Below are positions 35,543 through 44,514 of a DNA stretch of 64,000 nt, in pieces. The position numbers were made by a program, and so were the translations under genes. Origin of the DNA: Allobosea vaviloviae (GTDB taxonomy: Bacteria; Pseudomonadota; Alphaproteobacteria; Rhizobiales; Beijerinckiaceae); NCBI RefSeq assembly GCF_001298265.1, contig NZ_LGSZ01000028.1, forward strand, positions 186,001 to 250,000, read 5' to 3'. Under the pieces are notes generated by a model, which was not told the DNA's origin, made no database searches, and saw only the letters and a list, made by a program, of their open reading frames with translations. The stretch's first letter is position 1. Each line of letters begins with the position of its first letter.

Positions 35543-35862
35543 GTCGCAACCCTTTTTGACGCTACGACAGCTGAAGTGCTCCCCCCTTTCTTGCGGGCCG
35601 ATGAAATCAACTGCACGCATTTGACGGATCATCGAAATTGCTGGGGAACAGCGATCCCAGAACCGTCGGCCCGCCCTCATGCCGCGCAACAGCGGGCCTG
35701 AGCCCTGACATGGAAAACCGTCCGAGTTCGGATCAAGTGCCCCATCATTTGTTCCAGATTGGAAAAGGTGATCGCTCTCTTTTGCGGATTCCGGAAGGCC
35801 TGCTTTCCCGGCATAAGGACGGCAACGCCGCAACGGGCGCCCGCCTCATCAAGGAAACGGTC
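35543..35862. other. Intergenic control region between tadG-like and malate synthase genes
   Basis: The 320 bases separate divergent genes and must hold both promoters. The open frame running into aceB from 35638 lacks protein-like composition. I saw no clear operator, riboswitch or hairpin with a U-run. Confidence 0.5.
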
Positions 35863-37464
35863 ATGTCGCAGCCTTCTCTGAACCTGCCCCAAGGCGTCGT
35901 CGTCAAGGGCGCGCTGGCCGCGCGCTATGACGAGATCCTGAGCCATGACGCGCTCGCCTTCGTCGCCGACCTGCATCGCCGCTTCAACGAGACCCGCAAG
36001 CGCCTGCTCTCGATCCGCGCCGCGCATCAGAAGCGCTTCGACGCCGGCGAGACCCCGGACTTCCTGGCCGACCCCCGCCATACCCGCGAAGGCGACTGGA
36101 CGGTTGCCCCCACCCCCGCCGACCTGCAGGACCGCCGCGTCGAGATCACCGGCCCCGTCGACCGCAAGATGATCGTCAATGCGCTGAACTCCGGCGCCAA
36201 GGTCTTCATGGCCGATTTCGAGGATGCCTCCTCGCCGCTCTGGACCAACATGATCGAGGGCCAGATCAACCTCAAAGACCGCTGGGCCGGCGCGATCGAC
36301 TTCACCGACGCCAACACCGGCAAGGCCTACAAGATCGGCCCCAAGCCTGCGGTGCTGATCATCCGCCCGCGCGGCTGGCATCTGCCCGAGGCCCATATCG
36401 AGATCGACGGCGAGACGGCGTCCGGCGCGCTGGTCGATTTCGGGCTCTACATGTTCCACAATGCGAAGGCGTCGATCGCCGCCGGCTCCGGCCCGTATTT
36501 CTACCTGCCCAAGCTCGAGAGCCATATCGAGGCCAGGCTCTGGAACGACGTTTTTGTGGCCTCCCAGAACGCGCTCGGCCTCAAGCTCGGCACGATCAAG
36601 GCGACCGTCCTGATCGAGACCCTGCCGGCGGCCTTCGAGATGGACGAGATCCTCTACGAGTTGCGCGACCATATGGCCGGCCTCAACTGCGGCCGCTGGG
36701 ACTACATCTTCTCCTTCATCAAGAAGCTCGCCCGCAACCCGGCCTATGTCCTGCCGGACCGGGCGCAGGTGGTGATGTCCAAGGCCTTCCTGCGCGCCTA
36801 TTCGCTGCTGCTGATCCAGACCTGCCACAAGCGCGGCGCCTTCGCGATGGGCGGCATGGCGGCGCAGATCCCGGTCAAGAACAATCCGGAGGCCAATGCC
36901 GCGGCCTTCGCCAAGGTCAAGGCCGACAAGGAGCGCGAGGCCGGCAACGGCCATGACGGAACCTGGGTCGCCCATCCCGACCTCGTCCCCGTCGCCACGG
37001 AGGTCTTCGACCGTTTGATGCCGCAGCCCAACCAGCTCGGCAATCTGCGCGAGGACGTCAGCGTCTCCGCCAGGGACCTGCTCGAAATCCACGAGGGCAC
37101 GCGCTCGGAAGAGGGCTTCCGCGAGAACATCCGCGTCGGCGTGCAATATCTCGAAGCCTGGCTGCGCGGCCGCGGCGCGGTGCCGATCTACAACATGATG
37201 GAAGACGCCGCGACCGCCGAGATCAGCCGCGCCCAGATCTGGCAGTTCGTCAGCTACGGCGTCGAGGTCGACGGCAAGACCAAGGTCACCCCCGACCTTT
37301 TCAAGCGCTGCCTCACCGAGGAGATGGAGCGCGTGAAGAGTGAAGTCGGCGCCGAGAATTACGCCAAGGGCCGCTTCCCGGAGGCCATCGCGCTGTTCTC
37401 GGAGCTCTCGCTGGCGCCGCAGTTCGAGGAGTTTTTGACGCTGCCGGCTTATGGGAAGCTGTGA
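35863..37464 (+). CDS. aceB: Malate synthase A
   Basis: The ATG at 35863 (MSQPSLNLPQG), preceded by AAGGA, gives 533 residues, the normal size for the A form; an earlier frame start would add unlike sequence. RKMIVNALNSGAKVFMADFEDA, the ligand loops GRWDYIFSFIKK and MEDAATAEISRAQIWQ, and AMGGMAAQIPV are diagnostic. The enzyme condenses glyoxylate and acetyl-CoA to malate in the glyoxylate bypass, and it also serves C1/C2 growth. No aceA is in the window. It converges with the STAND gene, with 36 bases between. Confidence 0.95.
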   Translation: MSQPSLNLPQGVVVKGALAARYDEILSHDALAFVADLHRRFNETRKRLLSIRAAHQKRFDAGETPDFLADPRHTREGDWTVAPTPADLQDRRVEITGPVDRKMIVNALNSGAKVFMADFEDASSPLWTNMIEGQINLKDRWAGAIDFTDANTGKAYKIGPKPAVLIIRPRGWHLPEAHIEIDGETASGALVDFGLYMFHNAKASIAAGSGPYFYLPKLESHIEARLWNDVFVASQNALGLKLGTIKATVLIETLPAAFEMDEILYELRDHMAGLNCGRWDYIFSFIKKLARNPAYVLPDRAQVVMSKAFLRAYSLLLIQTCHKRGAFAMGGMAAQIPVKNNPEANAAAFAKVKADKEREAGNGHDGTWVAHPDLVPVATEVFDRLMPQPNQLGNLREDVSVSARDLLEIHEGTRSEEGFRENIRVGVQYLEAWLRGRGAVPIYNMMEDAATAEISRAQIWQFVSYGVEVDGKTKVTPDLFKRCLTEEMERVKSEVGAENYAKGRFPEAIALFSELSLAPQFEEFLTLPAYGKL

Positions 37465-37500
37465 ATTTGAGTGCTGGCATCAAATCAAAGCGCAACCGCG

Positions 37501-40500
37501 CTACTCGAACCGCTCATCCTGCTCACGATCTCGTTCTAGTTCCCACGCTCGCAGCTTGGCAACTTCTTCGTCAATCGCGAGAAGCTTTTTGGTTACATAA
37601 CTTGCAACATTTGGATCCGAGTGACGTTGCCATTCGCGCAGCACATTGGCCCGTGCAGCTATGATTTCGGCGCGCGACCCGCTCCAGCTTGTTGGTGGTA
37701 GCGCTTCGACAATTGCATCGACGACGGCCAGTTTGTCCGGTGCGCTGTCGAGAATCTCGTCAGCGATCGGATGCCGCCCAAGCACGGGCCCCTCTTCCTG
37801 CTTGCCGAAGAGGGGCATGATCCCCGCGACCAACGGGTAGCGTGTGGCCGGGGATTTGCTGCACCATTCGTGAATAGCCCAGGCTGGCAGCTTGCCAGCG
37901 GGATTGTCACGATTTTCGCTGTCGCGGTGAAAACCAAGCGTAAAGCGCTTGATGTTATCATCACCGTAAAAGACCTCCAGCACTTCCATTGGATAGAATT
38001 TGTACAAACTCGCTACAACCCGAGGGAAATAGAAGCTGTAAAAGTGGTTTTTCGCGCAAGCCTCTACAATATTGGCACAGATTTCTCTCCCAAATCCTGA
38101 AGGAACGCGCGCCTTGGCGCATGCAACGATAAGATCGGCCAACCGATAATCGAGCTGCTGGTCGTCGTTGTGGGGCCGCCATTGCAGGATGAGTGTTTGG
38201 GCGAAGGCGATCAGATCTGGTTCAAAAGGACGCTTATTCGACCTATTATGAAAGCAGCGCATGTGCAGGATGCCAAGCGCGATACGCATGCCGTTGGGAG
38301 CGACTGCAATTCGATCAAGCAGCGCAGCAAGGCTCGCCGCAGCCACCGGAGCGGTCGCGCCCCCATATTGGAGCACGTCAAAAAATCTGGCGGATTCGGG
38401 ACGAGCCTCGATCAACTTGACGAGCCTGGCCATGCCACGGTCATCGAGACCAAGCGCGCAATGGATATAGGGGCTCGCATCCATCAACTCGGGCACAGCC
38501 ATAATTGCGTCGAGCTGCGCTTCTACGAAGTCCGCATCTACAGACTTCAAGTATCGGAGAAACCCAGCCAGCATCCCAGCGTGCCGTTGATCTGGAGCGG
38601 CGTTGCAGAAGGCCTCAAGAAGATCATGCCAAATGGCGCCTCGATCAAGAGCGCCTTCCGCAAGCCCCATGCCACACTCGAACTGGCGTCCGTGGGCACC
38701 CTGAACCAACTCCGGCAAAAGGACTCTGAGCGTCGGACCATCGCTAGCGAGGGAAAAGCCAAGACTTTGCGCTTGTTTCGCACGACGCTCATGCGACGCC
38801 ATCGGCGCAGCGTCATCGCCGTCCTCGTCGCCATCGTCCAAGCTGGGATAGGCGCCTCCCGGCGACAAGACAATCGTGCGGATCAACTCAGGCAGGTTCT
38901 TTGGTCGGAGCGCCTCAATCGCCACGGCTAACCGGGCGGAGATGTCCGGCGTCTCATTTCCTTCAAGGTAGCGCTGGATCAGTCTTAGCCCCATCCATCC
39001 GCGCGGCCAATGCGCATCGTTTGCAATCGTCACCACGAGGTCTAGGAGAGGGTCGCGCATATAGGTTATATGCCATAGCGAGCGCATGGATTGCGCCAGC
39101 AGGGTCTTGATCTCCGATCCCAGCGGGTCCGCTGTTTCAGCAAATGTCATGACGATAGCAAGTGCTTCCGTAAACCATGCCAGACCTTCGTCTACCGTTC
39201 TTGGCGTGTAGCCATAATCGCGGGGACGCATTCCGAACTCGAATGCGTATCCCGATGACAGACCGGTGGTCGTCATCATGGCGCGCAACGCGCGCACGCC
39301 GAGCTTGTGCCGAAAGGGGCTGTCGGCAGATAGGAATGCTCGGATACACTGCGAACGCTGTTGGATGCTGGCATGCGTTCCCGACAGCACCACCTGGAAC
39401 AGAGATTCACATAGCTGCGTGATCGGCTTTGAGCCGTCCGGCTCCTCGTTCGCTTCGGCGAGGCGGACGATCAAGTCGATGGCTCGATCAAACAGCGCTG
39501 CGTCATATGCGAGCGAACGGAGCAAACTGGCCAAGCGCTCGCGCCATGAGCGAGGTTTGGTCGTCAATTCTTCCGCATTTAGCAGTCCAAGCGATCGCTC
39601 GATAGCGTCCAACGCACTCAGCGGTGTCAGCGGAGCGATATTGCGTAGAACGGTCAAACCAAGCTCGTTTAGCTGTGCCACGTCGCCAATCAGCGAAGCA
39701 GGCGAAAGCCAAGCCTCAGCGAGGGCGCGTGCTTCTGAACTCTCGTGCAGAAAGCCAAGACGCCGCGAAAACGACCGCAGCAAGCGTTCGCTTGCCTCAA
39801 CGAAGGTTACGCCAAGGACTTCGATTGATTGCTCCTGCAAGGCTTCCGCCGCCAGCCTGTTGGCAAGGGCATGAGGCAACACGGCCCGCCATGGTCCTCG
39901 CGCCTGGACTAGATTGCGACGGCGCAACTCCGTTGCCGAGCGAAGAGCTTCGGGCGCGCTCATGCCTGCAAGCTGCGCGAACAGCGGAAGTTCCGCAGCA
40001 TTGCCAGCGAGATCCGTTCCTTGGAATGAGTAGACTAAGGCGAATGCCTTGGCGGCTTGCAGCAGGTTCGGATCATGGGGGTTGCGCTGTCGGAACAGGC
40101 GATCAAACAGCTCTTTGCTACGCAAACTGCTGACGTCTTCGCTGACACCGACATGCTCCGCCAAGGCCAAAGCCACCCGCGCATTGCCACCCGAGAGCTC
40201 CGCGATACGTTCAGCGCTGCGTCCAGACATGGTCCGATAGCGCGCGCGCACCAATGTCACGATCATATCGTCTGAGGACGGCTCCACCCTGAACACCGAT
40301 GTGCGTTCGGGCAGGTCATCCTTCACATCGTACTCAACGGTCAGGATACTAATCTTGCAGTGGGCTTGAGAGCAGATATGCGCGAGCCTGCCATGGAGAT
40401 CAGGAGGACAATTATCGACAACAAGGATCGCACTGCGCCCTTCTGTGACAAGTTGCGACGCAAGGGCAACGGGCCCCGGGTTGGGCTCGTCGTTGAGATT

Positions 40501-41313
40501 CGTATAAAGAACGTGACGGGGATTGAGAGAGAGATTGCCAATACGGTCATCGAACAAGGCCTGCACCATGCGCGTCTTGCCGGTGCCCGATAGGCCGACG
40601 AGCCTAACCGTCGAGCGCGCCGGTCGCAGCGCCTCGCGCATCACATCAATGCCGCGTGCAACCTCCATCGGCTCGCCGTTAGGTTGGCGGTCATCAAACA
40701 CCCGTGCCGCGTCCGTGACGATGTATGGGGCTTCGACTTCTTCGTCGGGATTTGCCCACGATGCGTAGCTCTGCCATCCCTGAAGCGGTCGGCCGACTTT
40801 GGTGCGAAGCCAAGCCACCATCCCGGGGTGAGAACGCACCCACGTGGCGATGCGGTTGCGGTCGAAGAAATCCGTGTGCAGTTTGTCAGCGTCGCGAACG
40901 CCCTCCAGCGCTTCGCGCATTGCTTTGCGACGGGCTTTCAGCGCCGTGTCCGAACAACTACCGCGAGATGATGCGATGACGTAGGCGCCTCGCGCTGCAA
41001 TCAACTCGAGCACCGACGGGCGTATCACGCCGCCAGGACGCATTTCGCCGCGAATATCAGCTCGCGGCATGTCGGTGGCTTTTACCTGTATGCCGACGAT
41101 CGATCTGGGAAACGCGCCTAACCTAGCGACAGCGGTTGGAAGCTCAACGCGGACATCAACGCCGCCATCCGCAGCACGCTGCTCGCCGCCCCATGTGACG
41201 GCAGTCACCGGCAAACCAACAGCTCTTAACTCCGCTTCGCAGAGCAGCGCGATCAATTCACGCAAGGCCACGTCGTCGAGACGTGCAACGTCATCGCTAC
41301 CTATATCAAGCAT
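37501..41313 (-). CDS. Avs-like STAND NTPase with N-terminal PD-(D/E)XK nuclease domain
   Basis: A single 1270-residue protein starting MLDIGSDDVARLDD. Residues about 1-170 look like a PD-(D/E)XK nuclease of the Mrr/Cap4 kind: E44 and D53 in GGEQRAADGGVD and the QxK pair Q76/K78 in IVGIQVKATD. Residues about 215-480 form a STAND-type NTPase with Walker A GLSGTGKT (240-247), Walker B ILVVD (296-300) and a sensor-like SILTVEYD. The remaining 750 residues are helical, TPR/ARM-like. This is the layout of Avs (AVAST) antiphage sensors, which detect a phage protein through the C-terminus and activate the nuclease. GC content is visibly lower than in the neighbours, which suggests transfer. It has no partner gene. 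Function is inferred from architecture. Confidence 0.75.
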   Translation of the reverse strand: MLDIGSDDVARLDDVALRELIALLCEAELRAVGLPVTAVTWGGEQRAADGGVDVRVELPTAVARLGAFPRSIVGIQVKATDMPRADIRGEMRPGGVIRPSVLELIAARGAYVIASSRGSCSDTALKARRKAMREALEGVRDADKLHTDFFDRNRIATWVRSHPGMVAWLRTKVGRPLQGWQSYASWANPDEEVEAPYIVTDAARVFDDRQPNGEPMEVARGIDVMREALRPARSTVRLVGLSGTGKTRMVQALFDDRIGNLSLNPRHVLYTNLNDEPNPGPVALASQLVTEGRSAILVVDNCPPDLHGRLAHICSQAHCKISILTVEYDVKDDLPERTSVFRVEPSSDDMIVTLVRARYRTMSGRSAERIAELSGGNARVALALAEHVGVSEDVSSLRSKELFDRLFRQRNPHDPNLLQAAKAFALVYSFQGTDLAGNAAELPLFAQLAGMSAPEALRSATELRRRNLVQARGPWRAVLPHALANRLAAEALQEQSIEVLGVTFVEASERLLRSFSRRLGFLHESSEARALAEAWLSPASLIGDVAQLNELGLTVLRNIAPLTPLSALDAIERSLGLLNAEELTTKPRSWRERLASLLRSLAYDAALFDRAIDLIVRLAEANEEPDGSKPITQLCESLFQVVLSGTHASIQQRSQCIRAFLSADSPFRHKLGVRALRAMMTTTGLSSGYAFEFGMRPRDYGYTPRTVDEGLAWFTEALAIVMTFAETADPLGSEIKTLLAQSMRSLWHITYMRDPLLDLVVTIANDAHWPRGWMGLRLIQRYLEGNETPDISARLAVAIEALRPKNLPELIRTIVLSPGGAYPSLDDGDEDGDDAAPMASHERRAKQAQSLGFSLASDGPTLRVLLPELVQGAHGRQFECGMGLAEGALDRGAIWHDLLEAFCNAAPDQRHAGMLAGFLRYLKSVDADFVEAQLDAIMAVPELMDASPYIHCALGLDDRGMARLVKLIEARPESARFFDVLQYGGATAPVAAASLAALLDRIAVAPNGMRIALGILHMRCFHNRSNKRPFEPDLIAFAQTLILQWRPHNDDQQLDYRLADLIVACAKARVPSGFGREICANIVEACAKNHFYSFYFPRVVASLYKFYPMEVLEVFYGDDNIKRFTLGFHRDSENRDNPAGKLPAWAIHEWCSKSPATRYPLVAGIMPLFGKQEEGPVLGRHPIADEILDSAPDKLAVVDAIVEALPPTSWSGSRAEIIAARANVLREWQRHSDPNVASYVTKKLLAIDEEVAKLRAWELERDREQDERFE

Positions 41314-42030
41314 GGCTATCTCTTGATGCGGTACGATGAAGTCTATCAGCCCGAATTGAACTTCAGAAATTTTCTTTGTTGCGTATCAAAGTTATCCCCT
41401 CCGCTTCTCTCTCGCACTACGGTGCACCACCTCATCCCCGAGGGGCAGCCATCCGGAGGTGTGCCGTTGGTGGGGGTGGGGGCGGCGCCTGCGGCCGGTC
41501 TCACAAGCCGGACTCGGGAGGCTTCGGGGCACCGCCCTGGGGGTACTACGGCCCCTGTGCGAGGAGCTCGCTGGAACGGTTGGCGGCATCACGCCTGCGT
41601 CCCATGCCGGAGTAGACGCGACAAGGCGATGAGCCGAACTGGCGTCGAAACGGCTCGCGGCGGAGGCTGGCTTTCGACCCGATAAGCGCGGCCCGGAGAC
41701 TGAAATCGCCGATAAGCGGAGCGCCACGGGGCGTGCGGATGGTGGCTCAATCCATCCGCGCCGCAGCCTGGCTCAATGGTTGCGGCCTTGATACCCTCGC
41801 GCCTCGCGGCGCTCCGCTGCCCCTCATCATCACCTGACGCGGAAACGCGGGCGGGGATTTCGGCTGGCCGTCATTCTCGGGCTTGACCCGAGAATCTCAG
41901 GCCGGATGAGGCGGCGGCACCAGAGCCCTCTTGTCTCGAGATGCTCGGGTCAAGCCCGAGCATGACGCGCAAAGGCTCGCGGACTGGCGAGCCTCCTGCA
42001 AAGCCCTGCCGAATCGGCTATCCCGAAGCC
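41314..42030. other. Structured non-coding region upstream of the STAND gene
   Basis: About 700 bases without a convincing gene. The first 80 bases are AT-richer and probably hold the STAND promoter. From about 41400 to 41860 the sequence is very GC-rich with several short inverted repeats (for example GGGGTACTACGGCCCC near 41540) but the frames give low-complexity Arg/Ala/Ser protein. It may be debris of a mobile element or an unknown structured RNA. The last part holds the palindrome pair at 41873-41963. Confidence 0.5.
41873..41963. repeat. BIME-like pair of inverted hairpins
   Basis: ATTCTCGGG-CTTGA-CCCGAGAAT (41873-41895) and ATGCTCGGG-TCAAG-CCCGAGCAT (41941-41963) have 9-base stems and reverse-complementary loops, so the two units are in opposite orientation. 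They resemble the hairpins at 26970-27054. Confidence 0.85.
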
Positions 42031-42597
42031 ATGATCAGCCCCTTCCTTCCCCGCCTCGTCGAAGCCCTCACCCGCTACCGCGCGGACATCGCCACCCCGC
42101 TCGAGCACCTGTCGCTCCTGCGCTGGCAGATTGCGGAGGGTCATGCGCTCGACTCGCGCGACACCTTCCCCGGCCATGTCACGACCAGCGCCATCGTGCT
42201 CTCGCCCGACCATGCCCGCATCCTGCTGATCGACCATGTCGTGATCGGCCGCTGGCTCCAGCCCGGCGGCCATTGGGAAGACGCGGCGACCTTCCATGAC
42301 TCGGCCGCGCGCGAGGCGCTCGAGGAGACCGGCGTGCAGGGATTGCGCCTGCATCCCTGGCATCAGGGCACCGACCTGCCCTTCACGATCGACAGCCATG
42401 ACGTGCCGGGCAAGCCGGCGAGGGCTGAGCCCGCCCATATCCATCACGACCTGCAATATCTCTTCATCGCCGATCCGGCGTTCCCGCTCGTCGCGCAGGT
42501 CGAGGAGGTCCATGCCGCCGCCTGGAAGCCGATCGACGAGCTCGCGGGGATCGCGCCGACAGCCTTTGCGCGGCTGCAGACGGTGCCCCTGCCCTGA
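42031..42597 (+). CDS. NUDIX hydrolase
   Basis: The ATG at 42031 (MISPFLPRLVEAL) gives 188 residues; upstream codons fall in the palindromic repeat. The NUDIX box appears as GGHWEDAATFHDSAAREALEETG near residues 74-97, with REALEETG intact and a slightly altered first half. Such enzymes cleave nucleoside diphosphates linked to another moiety; QYLFIADP and the mid-part resemble clean-up enzymes. The substrate is unknown. Confidence 0.88.
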   Translation: MISPFLPRLVEALTRYRADIATPLEHLSLLRWQIAEGHALDSRDTFPGHVTTSAIVLSPDHARILLIDHVVIGRWLQPGGHWEDAATFHDSAAREALEETGVQGLRLHPWHQGTDLPFTIDSHDVPGKPARAEPAHIHHDLQYLFIADPAFPLVAQVEEVHAAAWKPIDELAGIAPTAFARLQTVPLP

Positions 42598-42764
42598 CAC
42601 GCTGTTGCGGCGGCGCAACATGTAACAATATTACAAATCAGCACCGCATTGGCGTCTCGACGCCGTCGTGCGGCCACGGCAGTCTTGGTGCAGCGGGCGA
42701 CCGCGCAAGGATTCCTCCACCATCTTCGTTCACACCCTGTGAACGCATCAGCTCAGGCCGCGCC

Positions 42765-43691
42765 ATGACCTCGATTTCGCTCCGCCACGCCGCGCTGGCC
42801 CTGCTGGCCACCACGACCCTTGGCCTGACGAGCCTTGCCGTGACGGGCCATGCCGCCGATCTGCCCTCCCGCAAGGGCGCACCTGCCGCGCCGCCGGTTG
42901 TCTCCGCCTGCACCGAGAGCGAGGGCATCCCGACCGATGCCTTCGGCTTCACCACCGGCTCGGACGTCGCCGATCTCGGTTCCTTCGGCCCGAGCCTGAC
43001 CTATGGCGGCGCCTATGGCACAAGGCTGGGCACGTCCAACAGCCATGCCCTGATGCTGCAGGGGTCATACGGCCTCGCGCCCTGCCTCGAGGTCGGGCCC
43101 TATCTGCTCGGCGGCTTCTCGCAGGCGTCGCTCGGCGGCGTCAGCGCCGATGAGCGCAGCTTCGGCGCCGGCATCGAGACCAAATACAAGATCCTCGGCC
43201 GCGACATGCACGGCATCGGCCTCACCGCTGTGATCGATCCGAGCTTCAACCGCATTGACCCGCAGGGAGCCGGCCGCTTCACCACCTACAACACGGGCCT
43301 GCGCCTCTTCGCCGACAAGACGCTGATCCCCGGCAAGCTCTACGCCGCGCTCAACCTCTCGCATGACCTGACCTGGACGGGTCCGGACCCCTACGCCCGC
43401 TCCTCGACCTTCACGGTCGGCGGCTCGCTCGCCTGGCAGGTGCTGGACGGCGTCTATCTCTCAGGCGAGGTCCGCCACCAGCGCGCCCACAACACGCTCG
43501 GCTTCGACAGGCAGGCGGGCTACGCCACCTTCGCCGGCCCCGGCGTGTTCTGGCAGGCCACGAAGCAGTTCGCGATCTCGGCGGCCTATAATGTCCAAGT
43601 CGCCGGCAAGGCCAAGGGCCAGCCAGGCGATCTCGACCTGACCAATTTCAGCCAGCATCTCGTCAAGGTGAAGGCCGCCTACAGCTTTTGA
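42765..43691 (+). CDS. Outer-membrane beta-barrel protein of unknown role
   Basis: A 308-residue protein with a Sec signal peptide (HAALALLATTTLGLTSLAV) cleaved after GHA near residue 30. The mature part alternates polar and hydrophobic residues in short strands (YLLGGFSQASLGGV, LYAALNLSHDLTWTG) and ends in AYSF, with the terminal Phe recognised by the BAM machinery. No homologue is recognised with certainty. An AT-richer leader with an AACAATATTACAA stretch lies upstream and likely holds the promoter. Confidence 0.72.
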   Translation: MTSISLRHAALALLATTTLGLTSLAVTGHAADLPSRKGAPAAPPVVSACTESEGIPTDAFGFTTGSDVADLGSFGPSLTYGGAYGTRLGTSNSHALMLQGSYGLAPCLEVGPYLLGGFSQASLGGVSADERSFGAGIETKYKILGRDMHGIGLTAVIDPSFNRIDPQGAGRFTTYNTGLRLFADKTLIPGKLYAALNLSHDLTWTGPDPYARSSTFTVGGSLAWQVLDGVYLSGEVRHQRAHNTLGFDRQAGYATFAGPGVFWQATKQFAISAAYNVQVAGKAKGQPGDLDLTNFSQHLVKVKAAYSF

Positions 43692-43810
43692 GACGGGGAG
43701 AGGGATTTCGGCTCGGCACTGGAGCGAAAGCCCTCTTTACGATCTTGGCGGGGCCAAATTGAAGTGGCGAGACCTGCCTGTTAGAAGCCTGCCCTTCGAC
43801 CGAGGGCAGC

Positions 43811-44068
43811 ATGCAGCATTTCAAGACCTGGCTCGACCAGACGCGTATCGCGCTGGTCGCGCGCATCACCGGCGGCGATCCCCGCAAGACGGTGATGGTC
43901 TATGCGATCGCCACGCTGGTCGTGGGCATCGTCATCGGCGCCGCGCTCGCCCGACCGTTGGGCGCGTTCGTGCTGCTCCCTGCCGGCATTCTGGCCGGCT
44001 ATGCCGCCCGCTCCTTCGTATCCTACCGGCGTCGCAAAGCCTTTCTGGACGCAAGGCGGCAGAGCTGA
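43811..44068 (+). CDS. Small membrane protein
   Basis: An 85-residue protein starting MQHFKTWLDQTRIALVARI with one or two hydrophobic helices (MVYAIATLVVGIVIGAALA; AFVLLPAGILAGYAA) and a basic tail. CGAGGGCAGC precedes the start. I do not recognise a family. It lies between an outer-membrane protein and frmR and need not be functionally linked. Confidence 0.55.
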   Translation: MQHFKTWLDQTRIALVARITGGDPRKTVMVYAIATLVVGIVIGAALARPLGAFVLLPAGILAGYAARSFVSYRRRKAFLDARRQS

Positions 44069-44121
44069 GCCTCGGCCGCGATCTTCAGCATCGTCGGGCT
44101 GCCGATGTCGCGCGCGCTCTG

Positions 44122-44176
44122 TTGACGGCTCGGGACCGGCATCCTAAAACGGCATCAGGATACTCCCTCCCAGTAT
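44122..44176 (+). promoter_or_regulatory. Promoter and FrmR operator of the formaldehyde operon
   Basis: TTGACG (44122-44127), a 17-base spacer and TAAAAC (44145-44150) form a sigma-70-type promoter. At 44160-44176 ATACT-CCCTCCC-AGTAT is an inverted repeat around a G/C tract, the classic CsoR/RcnR/FrmR operator form, 7 bases before frmR. The repressor would cover the start site and be released by formaldehyde. Confidence 0.75.
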
Positions 44177-44183
44177 AAACGCC

Positions 44184-44489
44184 ATGCCGCATACCCCATC
44201 GGAGAAGCGGCGCGCCATCGCCCGGCTGCGCCGGATCAAGGGCCAGGCGCAGGCGCTGGAGCTTGCGGTGGAGGCCGGCGCCGAATGCGGCGCCCTGCTC
44301 CAGCAGATCGCAGCGTTGCGCGGCGCGGCGACCGGCCTGATGGCGGAGGTGCTGGAAAGCCATCTGCGCGAGACGCTGCACGCGTCGACGGGCCGGTCTG
44401 CCGCGATCGCAAATGGCGACGCAGCGATCGCCGACGGCGACGCCGAGATCTCCGAGATCATGCGTATCATCCGCCCCTATCTGAAATAA
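44184..44489 (+). CDS. frmR: Formaldehyde-sensing repressor FrmR
   Basis: A 101-residue CsoR/RcnR-family protein. The start MPHTPSEKRRAIARLRRIKG with Pro2, and Cys35, match the formaldehyde cross-linking pair known in FrmR. LQQIAALRGAATGLMAEVLE is the core helix. A tandem duplication of 21 bases (44403-44444) adds AIANGDA-AIADGDA in the last loop, making it about 10 residues longer than the E. coli form. It represses the frmAB genes downstream and itself through the ATACT dyad. Confidence 0.92.
   Translation: MPHTPSEKRRAIARLRRIKGQAQALELAVEAGAECGALLQQIAALRGAATGLMAEVLESHLRETLHASTGRSAAIANGDAAIADGDAEISEIMRIIRPYLK
44403..44444 (+). repeat. In-frame 21-base tandem duplication in frmR
   Basis: Units 44403-44423 and 44424-44444 differ at only four bases and encode AIANGDA and AIADGDA. 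The insertion falls before the last helix of FrmR, outside the sensing Cys and the DNA-binding surface. Confidence 0.8.
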
Positions 44490-44514
44490 CGCCGCGAGAA
44501 GAAGGAAACACCCG

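Noticed and set aside
35638..35862. Upstream extension of malate synthase
   Set aside because: The added 75 residues do not fit the family and the ATG at 35863 has its own ribosome site; the product then has the normal length.
41323..41685. A 120-codon frame upstream of the STAND gene
   Set aside because: Low-complexity Arg/Gly/Ser composition, no ribosome site and no family resemblance.
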